Assembly (NCBI GenBank): GCA_016787085.1 | Contig: JAEUVJ010000006.1 | Span: 1 to 64,000 of the forward strand | Length of the DNA: 64,000 nt | Direction of reading: 5' to 3' | DNA from: Chitinophagaceae bacterium | GTDB lineage: Bacteria > Bacteroidota > Bacteroidia > Chitinophagales > Chitinophagaceae | Shown here: positions 60,946-64,000 of the stretch, piece by piece | Position numbering within the stretch: position 1 is the first letter of the stretch | How the letters are laid out: each line of letters begins with the position of its first letter | Program-made: the position numbers and the translations under genes | The notes under the pieces: generated by a model | What the model was told of the DNA's origin: nothing | Seen by the model: only the letters and a program-made list of their open reading frames with translations | Database searches by the model: none

Positions 60946-62403
60946 ATGACTACGAAGACAATGATACAGGCGTTAAACGCCACCAGTGTTGAAAAGCCGG
61001 TTTTGCCGGTAAAGATCCTGCAGTTCGGAGAAGGTAATTTTCTCCGGGCATTTGTTGACTGGATGATCAATAAGGCGAACGAAACAGGTAAAATGAATCA
61101 CGGCATTGCTATCATACAGCCTATTGCAGGCGGTGAGTTTGTCCGTGAGCTCTTTCATAAACAGGATAGCTTATACCACGTGTACCTGGAAGGGATCAAA
61201 GACAAAAAACCGGTCAAGGAGGTTTCCCTGGTAAAATGTATTACCGGGATCAATAACCCTTATGCTGATTATAAGACATATGAGTCCCTGTTTTTAAGTG
61301 AATCATTGGAAATGATCGTTTCCAATACAACGGAAGCAGGTATCCGCTACGAGGAAGGAGAAGACCTGCAGGCAGAACCGCCGGCTTCTTTCCCGGGTAA
61401 GATGACAGCCCTGTTATACAAAAGGTATAAAAAGTTTAATGGTGATCCCTCCAAAGGCCTGTCTGTGATCTGCTGCGAATTGATAGAAGACAATGGCTCT
61501 ACGTTACGGCAATATGTACTAAAACATGCAGCCGCCAATAAACTCGGTGCTGAGTTTGAAAACTGGGTAAAAGCCAATTGCCACTTTTATGATACCCTGG
61601 TTGATCGTATCGTTCCCGGCTTTCCAAAAGAAACGATCAACGAGATCAAAGAAGAGATCGGCTATGATGATAACCTTGTAGTGAAAGGGGAATACTTTCA
61701 TGTGTGGGCGATTGGCGGCGACAGCAGTATCAAACAAAAATTGCCGCTTGACCAGGCTGGCCTGAATGTGCTTTTCATGGATGATATCCGTGATTTCAGG
61801 GCAAAAAAGGTACGTATCCTGAATGGTTCGCATACGGCCATGGTACCTGTGGCCCTGCAGATGGGCTGCGAAACCGTGATGGATGCTTTTAATACGCCTG
61901 AAGTGGAGAAGTTCATCAATAAAATGGTGAACGAGGAAGTGTTGCCGGTGATCAATGAAGATCCCGCAGAACTGAAGAAATTTGCCGGTAAGATACTGGA
62001 ACGTTTTTATAATCCCTTCCTTAAACATTATCTGAAGGATATTTCACTCAACTCATTGTCCAAGTGGGAGACAAGAAATTTCCCGACGGTAAAAGATAAT
62101 TACACCAAACTGAACAAAAATGCCAGGCTGGGCTCCTTTTCATTTGCAGCCTTGCTTGTACTGTACAGTGGAAAAGCAAAAGCGGCATTTACACCAAACG
62201 ATACGGCAGAATTTGTTGATTTTATCCGGTCCTCATTTGATGCAGCTAATATAAAAGGATGGGTGGAAGCTATTGTGAAGAACCGCAAGATATGGAAGGA
62301 AGATTTTTCTGCTTCCCCATACTTTATTGAAGAAGTGGCCGGCTCCGTGGAAACCATATTGAATAAAGGCATGAAAGCAGCAGTAATGGACCTGATCAGT
62401 TAA
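60946..62403 (+). CDS. uxaB: Tagaturonate reductase (altronate oxidoreductase), UxaB
   Basis: This 485-residue protein is a long-chain mannitol dehydrogenase family member: 'KILQFGEGNFLRAFVDWMINKA' at the NAD-binding start and 'RVLNGSHTAMVPVALQMG'-like 'ILNGSHTAMVPVA' with the catalytic Lys nearby ('KKVRILN'). The family and the adjacent uxaA point to UxaB, which reduces D-tagaturonate to D-altronate with NADH. It works in the cytoplasm, unlike the enzymes upstream, and is 11 bp downstream of the CE8 gene in the same operon. Confidence 0.93.
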   Translation: MTTKTMIQALNATSVEKPVLPVKILQFGEGNFLRAFVDWMINKANETGKMNHGIAIIQPIAGGEFVRELFHKQDSLYHVYLEGIKDKKPVKEVSLVKCITGINNPYADYKTYESLFLSESLEMIVSNTTEAGIRYEEGEDLQAEPPASFPGKMTALLYKRYKKFNGDPSKGLSVICCELIEDNGSTLRQYVLKHAAANKLGAEFENWVKANCHFYDTLVDRIVPGFPKETINEIKEEIGYDDNLVVKGEYFHVWAIGGDSSIKQKLPLDQAGLNVLFMDDIRDFRAKKVRILNGSHTAMVPVALQMGCETVMDAFNTPEVEKFINKMVNEEVLPVINEDPAELKKFAGKILERFYNPFLKHYLKDISLNSLSKWETRNFPTVKDNYTKLNKNARLGSFSFAALLVLYSGKAKAAFTPNDTAEFVDFIRSSFDAANIKGWVEAIVKNRKIWKEDFSASPYFIEEVAGSVETILNKGMKAAVMDLIS

Positions 62404-62465
62404 TCCTTATACGGATTCTGAATGAATAACTCTAATATTTGCCAAACAATATAAACCAGCATTAT

Positions 62466-64000
62466 ATGTCGCAGATCGTTTTAAAAGTGCATCCCAAGGA
62501 TAATGTGATCGTAGCATTGAAGGACCTGGAGAAGGGTCAGCTGATTTCATTTGATGGAGCTGAATACGTGTTGCAGGAAGACATTCCTGCCAAACATAAA
62601 TTCTTCATGCATGATATGAAGAAAGGCGATGCCATCACCATGTACGGTGTACTGGTGGGTAAAGCACAGATGGATATCGCTAAAGGCTCCCGCATGTCAA
62701 CGGAGAATACCAAACATGCTGCAGAACCCTACACATACCGGAAAGTAAATTACGACTGGCATGCGCCTGATGTCTCAAAGTTTAAAGGCAGAACATTCAA
62801 TGGTTATCATCGCAGTGACGGAAGGGTAGGTACGGCCAACTACTGGCTGTTTATACCGACTGTTTTTTGTGAGAACAGGAACCTGGATGTGATCCGTGAA
62901 GCCATGCACAATGAGTTGGGTTATGCGGTTACCGATAAGTACAAACGCTATACACATCAACTACTGGAAGCGTATAAAAAAGGAGAGGATATTTCTTCTG
63001 TCAGCCTTTTGCCTCCCACTACAAAGGAGAGGGTAGGAGACAGGCTTTTTAAGAATGTGGATGGGATCAAATTCCTCAATCACCAGGGTGGTTGCGGCGG
63101 TATCCGGCAGGATGCGGCTGTGTTAAGCAAATTGCTCGCTGCGTATGCCGATCATCCGAATGTGGGTGGGGTGACTGTACTGAGCCTCGGCTGCCAGAAC
63201 CTTCAGACCCAGGATTTTCTGAATGACCTGAAAGCGCTGAATCCTCATTTCAATAAGTCTCTTTTCATTTTTGAACAACAGCAATCGCAAAGTGAAGAAC
63301 AGCTGATCGCCGAAGCGATCCGCAAAACATTTGAAGGACTCACAGAAATTAATAAACTGGAAAGAAAGCCAGCTCCGCTGGACAAACTTTGTATTGGTGT
63401 TAAATGTGGTGGAAGTGATGGATTCAGTGGTATTTCAGCTAATCCTGCTGTAGGGTATGCATCCGACCTGATGGTGGCACTAGGCGGAAAAGTATTGCTG
63501 GCAGAGTTTCCGGAACTATGCGGAGCAGAGCAAAACCTGATTGATCGTACAAAAGATGAGACTGCAGCTAAAAAGTTCATTCAATTGATGTCGGCTTATA
63601 GCGACTCCGCTGAAAAAGCCGGTAGCGGTTTCCATATGAACCCTTCTCCCGGTAATATTAAAGATGGGTTGATCACCGATGCCATCAAGAGTAATGGTGC
63701 CGCATTAAAGGGAGGTACTTCACCCGTAGAAGATGTGCTGGACTATACGGAAGTGGTGAAGAAGCCAGGGTTAAGTCTTGTATGTACACCTGGAAATGAT
63801 GTAGAAGCAACCACCGGAAAAGCTGCCAGTGGCGCTACGTTGATATTATTCACCACCGGGCTGGGAACACCAACCGGCAATCCTGTTTGCCCTACTATCA
63901 AGGTGTCAACTAACAGCAACCTGACCAAACGGATGAATGACATCATTGACATTGATTGCGGGCCCGTGATTGATGGCGAAAAAACAATTCCGCAGATGGG
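62466..64000 (+). CDS. uxaA: Altronate dehydratase UxaA, cut by the window edge
   Basis: The frame is open from the ATG at 62466 to the last base, giving 511 complete codons with no stop, so this is an incomplete gene. It has an N-terminal SAF-like domain ('KVHPKDNVIVALKDLEKGQLISFDG', 'KKGDAITMYGVLVGKA') and the C-terminal UxaA body 'NVDGIKFLNHQGGCGGIRQDAAVLSKLLAAYADHPNVGGVTVLSLGCQN' and 'GVKCGGSDGFSGISANPAVG', with Fe-linked Cys/His residues. It dehydrates D-altronate to 2-keto-3-deoxygluconate. A short insertion near residue 182 is read from GC-rich repeat-like DNA. Confidence 0.93.
   Translation, partial: MSQIVLKVHPKDNVIVALKDLEKGQLISFDGAEYVLQEDIPAKHKFFMHDMKKGDAITMYGVLVGKAQMDIAKGSRMSTENTKHAAEPYTYRKVNYDWHAPDVSKFKGRTFNGYHRSDGRVGTANYWLFIPTVFCENRNLDVIREAMHNELGYAVTDKYKRYTHQLLEAYKKGEDISSVSLLPPTTKERVGDRLFKNVDGIKFLNHQGGCGGIRQDAAVLSKLLAAYADHPNVGGVTVLSLGCQNLQTQDFLNDLKALNPHFNKSLFIFEQQQSQSEEQLIAEAIRKTFEGLTEINKLERKPAPLDKLCIGVKCGGSDGFSGISANPAVGYASDLMVALGGKVLLAEFPELCGAEQNLIDRTKDETAAKKFIQLMSAYSDSAEKAGSGFHMNPSPGNIKDGLITDAIKSNGAALKGGTSPVEDVLDYTEVVKKPGLSLVCTPGNDVEATTGKAASGATLILFTTGLGTPTGNPVCPTIKVSTNSNLTKRMNDIIDIDCGPVIDGEKTIPQM

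Noticed and set aside
1..64000. CRISPR array
   Set aside because: No regularly spaced direct repeats with unique spacers were seen on either strand.

Overview
The window looks like the chromosome of a Bacteroidota bacterium, most probably a member of the Chitinophagaceae or a close relative. The reasons are a SusC/SusD pair with a polysaccharide utilisation locus, a BBP2-type outer-membrane barrel, a split MetH, a very small ribosomal protein THX gene, GH97 and GH20 enzymes, and several promoters with the Bacteroidota -7 box TAnnTTTG. This is inferred from gene content; no rRNA is present to settle it.

Bases 1 to about 12,620 are the right-hand part of an integrated mobile element. It ends at a minus-strand tRNA-Arg (anticodon CCT), next to which lies a Bacteroidota-type tyrosine integrase. 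Further left are an HNH-like protein, an ArdC-type antirestriction protein, a RuvC/RNase H-fold-like protein coupled to a 79-residue protein, two small HTH regulators, a large serine recombinase coupled to an 80-residue ORF, an orphan beta-class DNA methyltransferase, a TraG/HerA-like DNA-pumping ATPase and an HpaA-like lipoprotein. Five transcription units in this stretch share one promoter signature, GCAAATTACCCTCCCTTAT followed 25 nt later by the end of a -10-like box. A visibly AT-richer cargo block (5651-8206: membrane/GAF-like protein, 92-residue protein, Schlafen AlbA_2 protein) lacks that signature and is the best candidate for an undescribed defence or stress module. The left end of the element is outside the window.

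Bases 12,690 to about 41,250 are ordinary chromosome: DinB and VOC proteins, a TPR protein, an outer-membrane barrel, an M48 protease, a GH20 hexosaminidase, a UvrD-type helicase-nuclease, RecR, a split MetH with a 32-codon membrane ORF coupled between its halves, DUF3137/LemA, a HAD phosphatase, a SemiSWEET, a GH97 enzyme, a LOG-like protein, XthA, HU, THX, a phosphoesterase, a PfkB kinase and a LacI regulator.

Bases 41,250 to 64,000 are a pectin/homogalacturonan utilisation locus. LacI is divergent from susC-susD, followed by a PL1 pectate lyase, CE12 esterase, CE8 pectinesterase, Sde182-like DUF1593 protein, a second CE8 and a GH43. A Tat-exported Gfo/Idh oxidoreductase and an NTF2-like protein follow. 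A second operon carries GH28, a GH105 fusion, a divergent CE8, UxaB (tagaturonate reductase) and UxaA (altronate dehydratase, cut by the window edge). The enzymes would demethylate and deacetylate pectin, cut it by lyase and hydrolase, release galacturonate and feed it to the tagaturonate/altronate route. Two near-identical 28-bp sites, each containing the palindrome CGTTnCCGGnAACG, lie upstream of susC and of GH28 and probably bind the LacI protein.

Small GC-rich repeats occur in this chromosome, and at least one copy is read in frame inside metH.
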